A stretch of DNA of 64,000 bases. It comes from Epiperipatus broadwayi (Eukaryota > Onychophora > Udeonychophora > Euonychophora > Peripatidae). This document shows, in pieces, positions 12,804 through 24,532 of this stretch. Under the pieces are notes generated by a model that saw only the letters and a program-made list of their open reading frames with translations, made no database searches and had not been told where the DNA came from. Location: NCBI GenBank assembly GCA_028023455.1, contig JAQFVV010012441.1, positions 1,301,911-1,365,910 of the forward strand, written 5' to 3'. The translations under genes were made by a program, and so were the position numbers. The number at the start of each line of letters is the position of its first letter. Positions within the stretch are counted from its first letter, which is position 1.

Positions 12804-13909
12804 ATTAAAACGTCTGAGAGATTTGAAATGAAGACTGATGCTAAACAAAAATATTTACCTCCTTGAAGGTTATTTTTAATTTTATATTCAGCTTTGGAAC
12901 TTTTAATAAGTAGCTTAATAAATCAAAGACCAAAATGGATATAAGTTTGATAGTGAAATTTTAAATTTAAATTGATTAAAATCAAAAACAGGTTTTTCAA
13001 TTCCATGAATTCTGAATTTACAATAAATTAATGATTATTCTATTCTTGAGAGTTTAAATAATGATTAAAGGTTATATATAACGACTTTAATTTAAAAATT
13101 AATGTTCAAAAATTCAAATTATTTACCAATCCTGATGGAAAATAAATCTTCAATAACTTCAATGATTATCAACGTGAGAATACAAGCTAACTAAAATATT
13201 TTAATAGATTTTTAAGTAATAAAAAATCATCCACATAGATATTGTAATGTAGTAGAGATAGCAATAATCAGCTACCTGTTAACAAATTATAAGATGTAGT
13301 ATTTCATCTCAATGAACTAACTAATATAAAGATTTTATATTAAATTTATTGTAAAAATAAGATTTGAATATACTAATGTTACACACATAAAGCCAACTTT
13401 TTTTTTTTAAATTTAAGGTTATTTTTTTTCGAATTCTGGAAATATAATGGCTAGATCATAAAGCCAATGAGTATATTTTTCAATATGTTGGAGATGATGC
13501 TATAGAATTCATTATTGTAAAAGCACATCTTTAGTAAAGAGGACTTGTGAAATGAATGAACAAGACAGATTTCTTAAAAAAAAGTGATTAACTTTCTGAA
13601 AAGTGCGATGTTGGATTGTTTATATGGGAAGATATGATGGAAAAAAGAATTCACTGGAAAACTACAAGTTTACATAGTTTTGAAATAATTTATAAATAAT
13701 TTTTTTTATAGAAGTTGAAAAACAGTACTGCAAAAGAACAAAAAAGAAATAAACTACTATGAACTATATATGGATATATTTATGGTTCACAGAAGGTCTA
13801 AAAACAAGTCTCCATTGTATTATTATTATTTGCTTGTTTTACTTTTTAGCTTGTTTTTTCTTTAGAAGTTTAAATAACCATACTTAATTGCAAGTGACTA
13901 TTAATATAT
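12804..13909. other. AT-rich non-coding stretch
   Basis: Nothing was recognised in this interval. Confidence 0.35.
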
Positions 13910-15929
13910 ATATTTCATATGATGGAATTAAAATCCATTATGTCGGGCTTTATAAAATACTTTAATATAAAAATACTTGAATATAAAAATATAAACAAAT
14001 ATTATAGACAACAATATTTGAATTAATAAATAATAAATTTATTTATATCAAATTGATTTTCGTTCAAAATGAACCTTCTCAAGATGTTAGAATAAGTCAA
14101 AAAGTCACGCGATTTATATTAAGTTAGTATACACTTATTGTTCAAATTAAATTTTAAAAATTATTTAAAATTTTAATGTTTAATTGACGTCTTACAAATC
14201 AACTTCCGGATTCTTGGAGCAAAATTCAGAAACTTGGTATCCTTTAACTTTAATAATAAAGCTTTCATAAAATTGTGACAAATCAAGGACACAGTTTATA
14301 AAATTTACTATCAACAATCAGAAGACACGGATCACACAAAATATCTGTAGAGTTGAAAGAAATCAGATGGTATATCTTCAATATAGCAGTTTTCTTAATT
14401 TTGTTTATAAAAATCTTTAAATAAATTAAAAGATATTATATCCATTGAATTATATAAAAACTTGCATTTTTCTTTAGTATATCAAAATTCTAAAGTCATT
14501 TCGTTCTTTAATATCAATATTTCAATGACGTTCTAATTTAAAACCATTTCTAATTTTCTTCAATAATATTTCATATGATGGAATTAAAATCCATTATGTT
14601 GCCTTTATAAAATACTTTAATATAAAAATACTTGAATATAAATATATAAACAAATATTATAGACAACAATATTTGAATTAATAAATAATAAATTTATTTA
14701 CATCAAATCGATTTTCGTTCAAAATGAACCTTCTCAAGATGTTAGAAAAGACTTTAGAATTTTGATATATCAAAGAAAAATGCAAGTTTTTATATAATTC
14801 AATGGATATAATATCTTTTAATTTATTTAAAGATTTTTATGAACAAAATTAAGAAAACTGCTATATTGAAGATATACCATCTGATGTCTTTCAACTCTTC
14901 AGACAAAGTGATCAGTATCTTCTGATTGTTGATAGTAAATTTTATAAACTGTGTTCTTGATTTGTCATAATTTTATGAAAGCTTTATTATTAAAGTTAAA
15001 GGATACTAAGTTTCTGAATTTTGCTACAAGAATGCGGAAGTTGATTTGTAAGTCGTCAATTAAACATTAAAAATTTAAATAATTTTTTAAATTTAATTTG
15101 AACAATAAGTGTAGACTAACTTAATATAAATCGCGTGACTTTTTGATTTATTCTAACTTCTTGAGAAGGTTCATTTTGAACGAAAATAGATTTGATGTAA
15201 ATAAATTTATTATTTATTAATTCAAATATTGTTGTCTATAATATTTGTTTATATATTTATATTCAAGTATTTTTATATTAAAGTATTTTATAAAGGCAAC
15301 ATAATGGATTTTAATTCCATCATATGAAATATTATTGAAGAAAATTAGAAATGGTTTTAAATTAGAACGTCATTGAAATATTTATATTAAAGAACGAAAT
15401 GACTTTAGAATTTTGATATACTAAAGAAAAATGTAAGTTTTTATATAATTCAATGGATATAATATCTTTTAATTTATTTAAAGATTTTTATAAACAAAAT
15501 TAAGAAAACTGCTATATTGAAGATATACCATCTGATTTCTTTCAACTCTACAGACATTTAGTGTGATCCGTGTCTTCTGATTGTTAATAGAAAATTTTAT
15601 AAACTGTGTCCTTGATTTGTCACAATTTTATGAAAGCTTTATTATTAAAGTTATAGGATACCAAGTTTCTGAATTTTGCTCCAAGAATCCGGAAGTTGAT
15701 TTGTAAGTCGTCAATTAAACATTAAAAATTTAAATAATTTTTAAAATTTAATTTGAACAATAAGTGTATACTAACTTAATATAAATCGCGTGACTTTTTG
15801 ATTTATTCTAACATCTTGAGAAGGTTCATTTTGAACGAAAATCAATTTGATATAAATAAATTTATTATTTATTAATTCAAATATTGTTGTCTATAATATT
15901 TGTTTATATTTTTATATTCAAGTATTTAT
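13910..15929. repeat. 2-kb nested inverted repeat made of one 0.65-kb unit in four copies
   Basis: A unit starting ATATTTCATATGATGGAATT and ending near TTTTCTTCAATAAT appears in four positions. It is forward and complete at 13910-14565, forward and truncated at 14566-14747, reversed and lacking about 70 bp at 14750-15332, and reversed and nearly complete at 15333-15929. The forward pair switches to the reverse pair at about 14748, sharing TTAGAA. The copies are very similar (a few percent differences by eye), so a transcript could form a hairpin of about a kilobase. There is no ORF. The right end is lost in a TA run, so the left terminal about 50 bp has no mirror. I cannot tell whether it is a foldback transposon, a rearranged satellite or a hairpin-RNA locus. 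Confidence 0.85.
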
Positions 15930-16099
15930 ATATATATATATAATATCTGGGTCATAATTAAAGCTAACATTTAAAAATTATATTTTAACCGCACATTATT
16001 TTACTAAACACTCAATAAATTACTCTCCTCTATATTAGATAATACTTATTAGTATATAATATAGTAATTTATAATATTCCATTCTTTTGTTTTTATGTA

Positions 16100-17091
16100 C
16101 ACCTGGGTCTCATTTTATGCGGATTATTTTTAATGTGATTTTGAAGTTATGCGATTCATGTTTCTTCTTAATATCTTTCATATTTCACTATATTTATTAG
16201 ATATCAAAAAATTTAAATTATTAATAACTTATTTTCACTTGAAATACTTTTTTTTATTTCAAAAATATAACGTTATATTAGCAGCTAACATGAATATGAC
16301 CTGAAGCTGTATTTAGAATTTTAGCTTCTACATAAATAACCTATTTATATTAATGAGTAAATAATAATAATGATAATAATAATAGATTTATACTTACATA
16401 TAAAAGTATAGCAATAAATATTAAAAAAAATTAAACTTTTAAAATGTATTTTGTTATATATAATAGAAATAAATAATCTTTTAGATTTTTAAAATAAAAA
16501 ATGAAGATTTTATAAATTGAAAATATCTTTCCAATGATAATGTATAATCTTTTTGATTTGATTACGATCTCATTTTTTAAATATAAAAACAGAAAACCAT
16601 TAACACAGCATAAGACTGAAAGTAGCACTAGTTGTACATCACATCATGAATAAAAATAAAGTGGTTAACAGGTTTCTCTGGGCATAATTGCTGAGAGATT
16701 CTTGACTTTGTTTAAGGAGAAGCTACAATACATCACATCGAATCTGATTTCTTTCCAGTTTACAAATGAACGCTAGCGGCAATGATTAAAATATGTATGA
16801 AAAATGTAAAATTAAATACAGTACTGTAGTTAATAAAAAAAGTAAAAAAGTTTGTCTTGTATTAATTTTTTTCAAATATTTGAAATTTTTTATTAGTCAT
16901 ACTTTATTTGCTTATTTTTTTAATGTGAATTTTAAAGTAATTTTTCTTTATTGCTTTGCTTTTATGCAAATTCTGAAAATTACAGCACCTATCTCCCATT
17001 TTTCAAGGTAAGTTAATTCTATTTTTGTGCGATTTTTTTTAATGCAGGTTTTCTGTGGAACCTATCTACCACATAAAATGAGAACCAGGTG
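16100..17091. mobile_element. TA-flanked TIR DNA transposon (Tc1/mariner-type, non-autonomous or dead)
   Basis: The left end after a TA is CACCTGGGTCTCATTTTATG. The right end, read on the other strand before a TA, is CACCTGGTTCTCATTTTATG. The inverted repeat continues more weakly inward with G then A/T-rich T runs. A TA dinucleotide sits outside each end (16098-16099 and 17092-17093), as in the Tc1/mariner/pogo superfamily, which duplicates TA. The length is 992 bp. Internal frames are short (for example 16431-16628 minus) and no DDE/D domain is recognisable, so it is a MITE-like or decayed copy. A related interior lies at 11785-12120. A GTACTG-containing palindrome (CAGTACTGTAG, about 16819-16829) lies inside. 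Confidence 0.75.
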
Positions 17092-17139
17092 TATTTATAA
17101 TTTATTTTCTCTAAGCTTTAAAAACGATGAATTAAGCTG

Positions 17140-17569
17140 TGTTTACATACATACACACATATATATATATTAATGATGAATTTTTCAGATTCATCCATGT
17201 ATGGCTTTATTATAAATGTACAGACTAGCCATCAACTGGTGAAAAATAAAATACTATAAAGAAATTTGTAGAGACACTGTAAACATTGATTTACAACAAT
17301 ATAAAAGTTCCACCAACAGAAAAAAGATATAAAATTGGAGAAAATAAAATAAAAGCCAGGAATTGTTCCCATTAATCTGTTTTTTTAAAAATATTCTTTC
17401 AAAGAAGAAGTTTGCATGTGTCATCATGTTTATTGATACGATTTGGTCTCTTAAGCATCTCAATGGTTTCTTTGACCTTGCATTAGTGAAGAATATCATA
17501 TATAGAAGAATCCTCATGTTAGAGAAATCAATATTGTGATTTTAACTCATAGCATGATGCCAAAAATAC
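17140..17569 (-). pseudogene. Penelope-like element, C-terminal GIY-YIG end and 3' region
   Basis: Read on the minus strand, the pieces HNIDFSNMRIL and then KETIEMLKRPNRINKHDDTC appear in different frames. These align with the copies at 54.7-56.4 kb (HNIDFFNIKIL, KIREAIEILKRPD). They are the C-terminal end of the GIY-YIG endonuclease domain that follows the RT in Penelope-like elements. The following 3' region (to about 17140) shares CATCCATGT and GCCATCAACT with 54600-54670. Frameshifts and stops make it non-functional. Its upstream side is interrupted at 17583 by the foldback insertion. Confidence 0.65.
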
Positions 17570-18066
17570 AACATTTATATCTAATATAGGGTATATGAGC
17601 ACAGACTTTCACATGACCCACCACTCTATCTAATAACACTGATACACTCAAGCACATATATGCTGAAAAGATAAACATGGGTGTGACAAGAATCTCGGCC
17701 TTAGGGTGGCCTTTGAGCATTCCATCATCAGATTTTCAATTGGATGGACAGTTGAAGAGTTGGAGTGTGTAGTAGATTGGAGCCAGTCCATTAAAGTATG
17801 AAGATTGTCTATCTTAATAAATATCTGAGCACTTATAGTATATATGTGTGGGAGATGATGGTCTGGACCAACTGATGATTGCTGGTTTAGCATGAAATAC
17901 GTATATTGGTGATTATTTATCTTTTCAGCATATATGTGCTTGAGTGTATCAGTGTTATTAGATAGAGTGGTGGGTCATGTGAAAGTCTGTGCTCATATAC
18001 CCTATATTACGTATATAGACACATGATATATATTAAGCCTGTGTTTCACTTATAACATTTATATCT
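17570..18066. mobile_element. Foldback insertion (17583-18053) with 13-bp target duplication
   Basis: The element has two 94-bp arms, 17582-17675 and 17916-18009, which read as exact reverse complements of each other. They surround a 240-bp spacer, and a 44-bp tail follows on the right. The 13-mer AACATTTATATCT occurs on both sides (17570-17582 and 18054-18066), as expected for a target-site duplication. Identical arms and an intact duplication suggest a young insertion or recent conversion. A 13-bp duplication fits target-primed retroposition better than classic DNA transposases. An arm motif (ACTTTCACATGACCC) has relatives at 25.05 and 31.77 kb. The 81-residue minus-strand frame within it is a by-product of the structure. 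Confidence 0.8.
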
Positions 18067-18104
18067 GTAACTGGTGAAAATCTTTGTATCAATATATATA
18101 TATA

Positions 18105-18724
18105 ATTCAACATTTTCTCTGGAGAAGATTAATTATTGTCTGCAGAATGACAAGGAATATATGTCTTCTGCATTATGACACCTATAAAATAGATTTCTGG
18201 GTTTAAATAATTATAAAAACTTTAGTTTAAAGGAAAAAAGGTCCCTTTTACTTCAGTAAAAGTTTATTACATGGAAGCTACTATATAAGTTAATAGAAAA
18301 AAGTTGTTTAGACTTAGAATTGTTAATTATTAATTAGTGGTATCCTGGACCATCAAAAAGACAAAAATATCTCTATTTACATGAATATTGACTCTACTTG
18401 TATTTCTCATGAATGTAAAAATCCAATGAAAATATTTAATTCAACATATACCACTCTCTGGAGAAGATTAAATATTAGTTGCAGGATGTCAAGAAAGGCA
18501 TTAGTCTTCTGCATTATGACAGCTATAAAATAGTTTTCTGCGATTAAATCCTTATAAAAACTTCATTAAAGTACAGATTAATAGAGAGAAAGTTGTTTAG
18601 TCTTAAGATTGTTAATTATTAATTGTTCTGGCAATATAAATAAAGAAAAGTTATCTTTATTTATATGTATATTATCAACTTTATTTGTATTCTTTATCTA
18701 TCTAAAATTTCAAGAAAATATTTA
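18105..18724 (+). repeat. Tandem duplication, units of about 334 and 286 bp
   Basis: Unit 1 (18105-18438) and unit 2 (18439-18724) both run ATTCAACAT, TCTCTGGAGAAGATTAA, GTCTTCTGCATTATGACA, CTATAAAATAG, AGTTGTTTAG and AATTGTTAATTATTAATT to AAAATATTTAATTCA. Unit 2 lacks part of the middle. It is moderately diverged and has no coding potential. Confidence 0.8.
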
Positions 18725-20739
18725 ATTCAGCAATTGTGACCATAATAGATATTACAAGCTTCTTAAATTAAAATGAAATCACACAAGAAAAATGAGATTA
18801 TTTTTTTCATATTTTTTTATAATTCAGGTTTTAATTTACTGAAATATTTTGCATTTCTTAAATGATAATATAAAAATTTTAGACATTTGTTTAAATAATA
18901 AGAATGTGAAACTAATTTGTTAAGAATTAGTTGTAAAAGAGAAAGAAAAGTATAAAATAAAATAAATACTTTTTTTTATTCTCTCTCTCTCTCAGTAATT
19001 TTAGCTATTAGTTTTAATATTTTTTTAAAGTAATAAGATAAATAGTTTTTTTCTCTTTTCAATAATTTATTGATTTGTTTTAACTTATTTTAATAGTAAT
19101 AATATTAAAAAAGATAAATAAGTAAAATTTATTTACTCTTGATCAGATTAAAAAAAAATCAACATTTTTGTTACAAAATAATTTTAATTAATTAAAGTTG
19201 TCTTTTTTTCTTCATTTGTCTCTAAAACAAAAGGTAATGTTGCTCAAAGTAAAGTGTAATTGAAGGGTTAAACTGTTTTCAGGGGTTAAGAAAAATAAAA
19301 TAACTAAAGAGAAATTTCAAAAATTAATTAATCTTTTTTTAATTAAGAAAAACAGAAGGAAAATAATCTTTTGTAAAAATAAATTCCATTGATCAGAGTT
19401 TAATGTTGTCATAACTAAGATAATATGTAATTGGATGAATACAGGGTTGTTCCAAAAACAAAATAGGGAAAGCAGTAGACCTCACAATCTTGGAAAGAAC
19501 AGTCATTCTTGATTTAGCATTAAAGAAAACTGTAAAGAGAACAGTGGGAAATAGTTTTGTAGTCTGAAGTAAGACTCATTTCACTAATAGTTTAAAAAAT
19601 GATTTTAAAAATGAATTTGAAAAAATCCATGTGCTAAATTTTAGCTAGAATCTGAGCTTCATCAAAGCTCACCATTTGGTATGTTTACTAAAAGAAAATG
19701 TAAAAAAGGAGAATATCCATAAAAGTAATCTACAACAAGGCTTGATTCCATCCAAAAGCATGGATGTCTCATGCTGTATATTATCCTGACCTGAAAATTA
19801 GTAGATTGAAAAAAGTGGATAGATTCAGCCTGTGTAAACTCTAAAATATTCTATTGTAAAAATGGATAACCCAAACCTGAAAATATGTAATAATGTAGAA
19901 ATTATCATAATGAAAATTTGAATATACAAAATGAAAATTTGATATAAAAACTTTTTAAAAATAGAGAATTGTTTAAATTCAATAATAGAAGCTGACAAAA
20001 GAAAACTGAAACTTACAATTATGAAAGAAGAACTAAAAAAAAAGCATGATAATTTAAAGTATTGTTATGTGCACATTTACATTTATAATTATAGTTAATT
20101 TTTAAATTAACCTAATAATTGATAATAACGAATAGTTCTTTCAATTTTATCAGTATTAAAGCACATTTTGTATTTTATCTTCCAAAATGTAATTTTACAG
20201 ATTTTTCTTCAATTTAATTTTTATAAAAAAAAAGAAAAAAAGAGTTTTAGCAAATTTAAATAATTTTTTAATTTTCAAATATTGTTTTGAAATTTTAATT
20301 CTTGGATGAGTAGGCATTAGATAGGGATTTTATGCACACACTTTCTGGCATCCATTGATTACTTTGTTTAGCACAGGTGGCACTACTATATGGAGTTTTG
20401 CTTTGCTTTGTTTGAATTAATAAGAGTTAACAACAAATTAATATTACTTGCTAAATGAAATTAGATATATATTTATAAAATGTAGTAGAGTTGGAATTAT
20501 CAATTTTCATATCTTTTCTCAATTTTCTTAATTAATTTATTAGTTAATTTATTAAATAATTGTTAAAAAATATTAGTGTTAATGGATTTATTTCTACAGC
20601 TATATATTCTATAATTTAGCCTTGTGTGTAACTTGATTTCATTGTAGCATAGTGTTTTAGAAATTTATAAATTATCCTAGTAACACTATTTAAATTAAAG
20701 TAGATTAAGCTTATACATTTTACTTTCTCTTGTTCCCAG
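18725..20739. other. AT-rich stretch, possible old retrocopy debris near 19.4-19.8 kb
   Basis: The stretch is mostly homopolymer-rich DNA. Around 19440-19800 the composition is closer to coding (words such as CCATCCAAAAGCATGGATGT). No frame stays open and no family is identifiable. Confidence 0.3.
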
Positions 20740-21275
20740 TGACAGTTCCCAGGGTCCTTGTGAACATGAGCCAGCTCTAGAGCAATAATGGTTAATTTAA
20801 TTACAAATGGGAGTTTAGCTTTGTGTTTGAATATCCAGATAATTCTCTCTATGATCCATTAACTGATTTATTTTTATAAAACATTTACTTTGAAGTTGGC
20901 CTGTGTTTATGGTACAATATGGATAAAACATTGATGATCATCATCATATACTATGATCCCAGTATTTTTATGATAGGTATTTTGGCACTTAGTATATGCA
21001 TCCAGATGATTGTTGTATATCATGTCCTAAGTTTGGTATTGACTATTGATATCTTTTAAATCCAATCACAATGGATGACTGATAATTGCTTATATTTAAT
21101 GCTGATGATGCATCTTATAAATATAATAGTTCTAACTACTTATACTGTTATTCCAGTGTTGATTCACATGTTCCTTTTATATTTATTCATTTTATTGTCT
21201 ATGGGACTGCTGATGAATTCCCACATACCCACTGCCATTCCATTTTATACCATTACAACATATATAGACTGTAAG
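20740..21275 (+). repeat. Dispersed repeat, copy 2 (partner at 2860-3490)
   Basis: It carries the same ordered words as the copy at 2860-3490: AATAATGGTTA near 20786, CAGATAATTCTCTC near 20836, GCATCCAGATGATTGTTGTA near 20998, AAATCCAATCACAA near 21058, and CCATTACAACATATATA near 21249. The short overlapping open frames at 21075-21287 are chance frames within the repeat. Confidence 0.45.
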
Positions 21276-22474
21276 CAGATTAATTAATTTTTATAAAAAA
21301 AATCAAAAACCTATCAGTAGCATTGCAAATGAAACATTTGGATTTATGGTCATGGATCATTAAGATCTCTAAAAATAGAAACATTTATTGAAAATTTAAT
21401 CTTTAAGCAGTTTTTTCTATTGACAGATGATTTAATAGATTATGAACTTAATTGTAACTATTGTGTCTAGATGTAAGCAACAATTTATAATCCAAATTAG
21501 ACATATATCATTACGTTGATTGACAATGATATTGACAAAAAGTTTATATTTATTTGTTTATTTATGGTTTTTTAAAATAAAATTATTAATTATATATATC
21601 TTAATAAATATATGATGTTTATGTATAGTTTTTGTTTGAATATATTTGGTTTCTAGAAGAAAATTAGCCTTATGTGACTTGAGTTAGTAAATGCTTTTTA
21701 TGAATACTCTAAATGTTATGTACTGATTTTTTTATTAAAAAGTTGAATTTTTTAATTTGTAAGATTAATTTCATTATTTGAATATTTATGTTTATTACCA
21801 ATTTTGATATTATTATTACTGTATGCTATTACTATTTTTTATAAAATTGATATGGTATTTACATATTAGATCAGCTTCCTAATGTTTGTGACAGCAAAAG
21901 TCCATTTCATTCTCCAATATGGAGGGGAGTGGGTTGCCATGGCAGAATATCATATTAAAAAGTCACAACTATAGCATTCTGAAATTGCAAATACCCCCCC
22001 CCCCACCACCACCACAACCACACTGGATAAAGATAAGGTATTTTGCCATTGCCATCATAGCAGGTTTAATATATAAGTACAGTTGACATTTTATTTCCAA
22101 ATTATTTTGTTTGAACTTATGCTTTTAATGAAATTTTTATAAAACACTAAATTAATATTGCTGAATACGTTTTTTTTTTTTTAAATTAAAAAATATAACT
22201 GAAAGAATTGTATATATATCAACAAAAAATTTTTGATTGTGTTTAAAAAAAAACAATTATAATTTTTAATACTATTTATTATATACAGAAATAATACTAA
22301 GTAAAAAATGGTCTAGGGTGAATAAATTGCTAAGACAACATTGCGACGAAAGCTATTTATCAAAATATGTTAGTGAGATAATTTATAATTTTTTTCTTGC
22401 TTTACTATACAACAAAGATTATTGAAATATTTTTTAACAAGTTTGATTATTGGCTAATTATTAAAAAAAATCTT
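21276..22474. other. AT-rich non-coding stretch with a C/CAC simple tract
   Basis: A poly-C followed by CCA repeats lies at about 21995-22018. Nothing else was recognised. Confidence 0.4.
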
Positions 22475-22815
22475 AGAAGTTTTTGACTGCTACCTATAAC
22501 TGAATCTCAGATAATGATAATAAGTCACTAATGTCTAACTTAGATATAATGATATTAACTTTGACCTCCCCCTTTGAGGAATTTGATTAGAAGTTTTCAC
22601 CGACCACCTATAATTGAATCTCAGATAATGACAATGGATCACTAGTATTCTAAATGAAAGATAATGATACTTTGACCCCCCTCCCACTTTGAGGAGTTCG
22701 ATTAGAAGAAGTTTTCAATTGCCATTTATAATTTAATCTCAGATAATGACAATAGGCCAGTAATAGTCTAACTTAAAAATAATGATACTAGCTTTAATCC
22801 CTTTTAAGGAGTTCC
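22475..22815 (+). repeat. Minisatellite, three units of about 110-118 bp
   Basis: Units start at about 22475, 22589 and 22707. Each has AGAAGTTTT, then a CATTTATAAT or CACCTATAATTGAATCT block, TCTCAGATAATGA, a TCTAA/TTCTAA block, AATGATA, a CCCC-rich stretch and TTGAGGA or TTAAGGA. The units are moderately diverged. It is not a CRISPR array: the units are contiguous, without unique spacers. Confidence 0.85.
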
Positions 22816-22971
22816 TCTCGTCAATAATAACAACTATTATATGATATTTGTTTAAATTTATTAAATTTTCTGCTTATTCGAAAGTTTTTGTGTCTAAGCC
22901 TAAATGCTTTTGTTTATTTATTTTTTTTTGATATTGTGATTTTCATTTTCAGCATATATTTTAAAGAATGG

Positions 22972-22998
22972 GGTGTGTGTGTGTGTGTGTGTGTGTGT
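22972..22998. repeat. (GT)n microsatellite
   Basis: An uninterrupted GT/TG run in AT-rich flanks. Confidence 0.9.
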
Positions 22999-23305
22999 AA
23001 ACAAATGGTTTATTGCTTAAAAGTTTATAAGATGCCATGATTAACTGATCTTGATCTGCAGTGTTCACCATCCTACTACTGTCTTAAGCCACACCAGGCA
23101 ACAATAGATTGCAGATTACACTTTCATTGAAAATAAAAAAAAGTATTTAATTTTACCAATAAGAAGCATTTGAATAATTATTCAAAATTGATTGAAGGCT
23201 CATATCAGATAAAATGAAGGCTTTGAAATACAGCAGACAAACTGGGATGTGAGATAATTGTTATTTGCGAATAAGTTATGTATTTTAAATGGCGAATCAT
23301 AATAT

Positions 23306-23950
23306 CATCATCATCATCATCATTATCAACCATTATCAATCCACTGCAGGATAAAGGTCTCTCCGAGTTTAATCCATCTTCTCCGATCTTTAGCTTCTCT
23401 TCTCCACATCACCCCTGCACACTTTCTTATTTCATCCATCCATCTCACATGTGGTCTTTTTCTGGGTCTTTTACAATCTCTTGGAATCCAGTTTAAAATT
23501 TCAATTGTCCATCTATTATCATCTCTTCTAGCAATATGTCCAGCCCAATTCCACTTCAATCTTTTAATTTTTTCAATGATGTCAGTAACACCTGTTTGTT
23601 CTCTTACCCATACATTGCGTTTTCGATCTCTTCTTGTTACTCCCAAAATACACCTCTCCATACTTCTTTGAGTGGTCTGAAGTCTCTGTATTGCTCTTCT
23701 ATTGAGTGTCCAAGTCTCAGATCCATAAGTAAGAACTGGTAAAACACATTTGTTAAAAACCTTCCTTTTCAAACACATAGGCATATTTCCTTTTAGTATC
23801 AAGTTATTTCTACCAAAAGCACTCCAACCAAGTTTAATTCTATGATTAATTTCCTCTATTATGTTTCCATCTGTATTAATAATCTGACCAAGGTATTTGT
23901 AACTGTTAACTTCTTCTAATTCATCATAATCAATCTTTATTTTCATATTT
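23306..23950 (-). mobile_element. 5'-truncated RTE-like LINE with 11-bp target duplication
   Basis: An open frame of 206 residues (23946 down to 23326) covers the C-terminal part of an endonuclease/reverse-transcriptase polyprotein, after the RT palm. It includes YKYLGQIINTDGN, FNKCVLPVLTYGSETWTLN, RRDRKRNVWVREQTGVTD, WAGHIARRDDNRWT and the terminal LGETFILQWIDNG. It is nearly the same as the longer copy at 51.9-54.5 kb. The 3' end is a short (CAT)n tract in plus-strand reading, typical of RTE-type elements. AATCATAATAT lies directly on both sides (23295-23305 and 23951-23961), marking a target-site duplication. The frame is intact but the copy lacks endonuclease and catalytic RT, so it is dead on arrival. 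Confidence 0.85.
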
Positions 23951-24451
23951 AATCATAATATATACTGTTCCATTTTTTATTATATAAAATTATTAAACCG
24001 TGCGACTAAAGGGAAGAATAATTATTTATATTAACAGGCTTCAAGATTTATCTCGTGCATTATATACATAATTAGGGTTCTGTAATTATTTATCATTACA
24101 TGCTTACATAAACACACACACACTCATGTTTGGTATAGTAGTAAGTTAAAGTCTCATTAGTATTTTAACAAACTAAGATTTTTTTTATATGATGGAAAAT
24201 GTTAATATAAAAGTCGGATTTGCATCAATATTAAAATGAGCAATTACAACTTAATTCTTATGGGCTGCTGATAAAAGTTCAGTAGGCCAATAATATAAGA
24301 AATCCTACTATTAACCATCATCTTATAGCATTTGAATGGCATAGAGCTCATTGTTAAATTGTTCTAACATTTTTTGGAATAGAGACATTTTGTATAACTG
24401 ATTTCTCATTATTTCACTATTTAAATAATGTTTTTCATTTTTATTTTACAG

Positions 24452-24532
24452 GTAAATTGATTTTAACCATGGCAACACATCTTGAAATCCTTTCAGTTTT
24501 GGCAATTTTCCTAAATTTTATTCACTATTACA
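24452..24532 (+). CDS. Leader-peptide exon of a candidate secreted protein (gene 1)
   Basis: A pyrimidine-rich acceptor (TTTTTATTTTACAG, ending 24451) is followed by a 17-nt untranslated stretch and ATG at 24469 in a good context (ACCATGG). The coding part is 64 nt: MATHLEIL, then a hydrophobic SVLAIFLNFI core, then HYY plus one base. It is cut by a strong CA|GTAAGT donor at 24532/24533, which leaves phase 1. This is the form of an N-terminal signal peptide exon with a non-coding exon upstream. The next phase-compatible coding exon I can support is at 42327, about 17.8 kb away; the splice would create an Asn-Cys junction. The exon at 63291-63354 has the same length, phase and pattern, which supports it being real. 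Intermediate exons cannot be excluded. Confidence 0.6.

Noticed and set aside
17648-17893. 81-residue minus-strand open frame
   Set aside because: It lies across the arm and spacer of the foldback insertion and has no family resemblance; its openness follows from the local structure.
17676-17915. Hammerhead ribozyme on the minus strand of the foldback spacer (CTGATGATGG)
   Set aside because: The expected GAAA after stem II is replaced by GAGA and no consistent stem II forms; kept only as a suggestion for a covariance-model test.
22475-22815. CRISPR-like array
   Set aside because: Units of about 115 bp are contiguous and diverged with no unique spacers, and the DNA is eukaryotic.
23278-23742. 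Plus-strand frames over the truncated LINE
   Set aside because: Shadows of the minus-strand LINE coding sequence; the same applies to plus-strand frames at 50645-51067, 51845-52259, 53269-53895 and 54033-54534.
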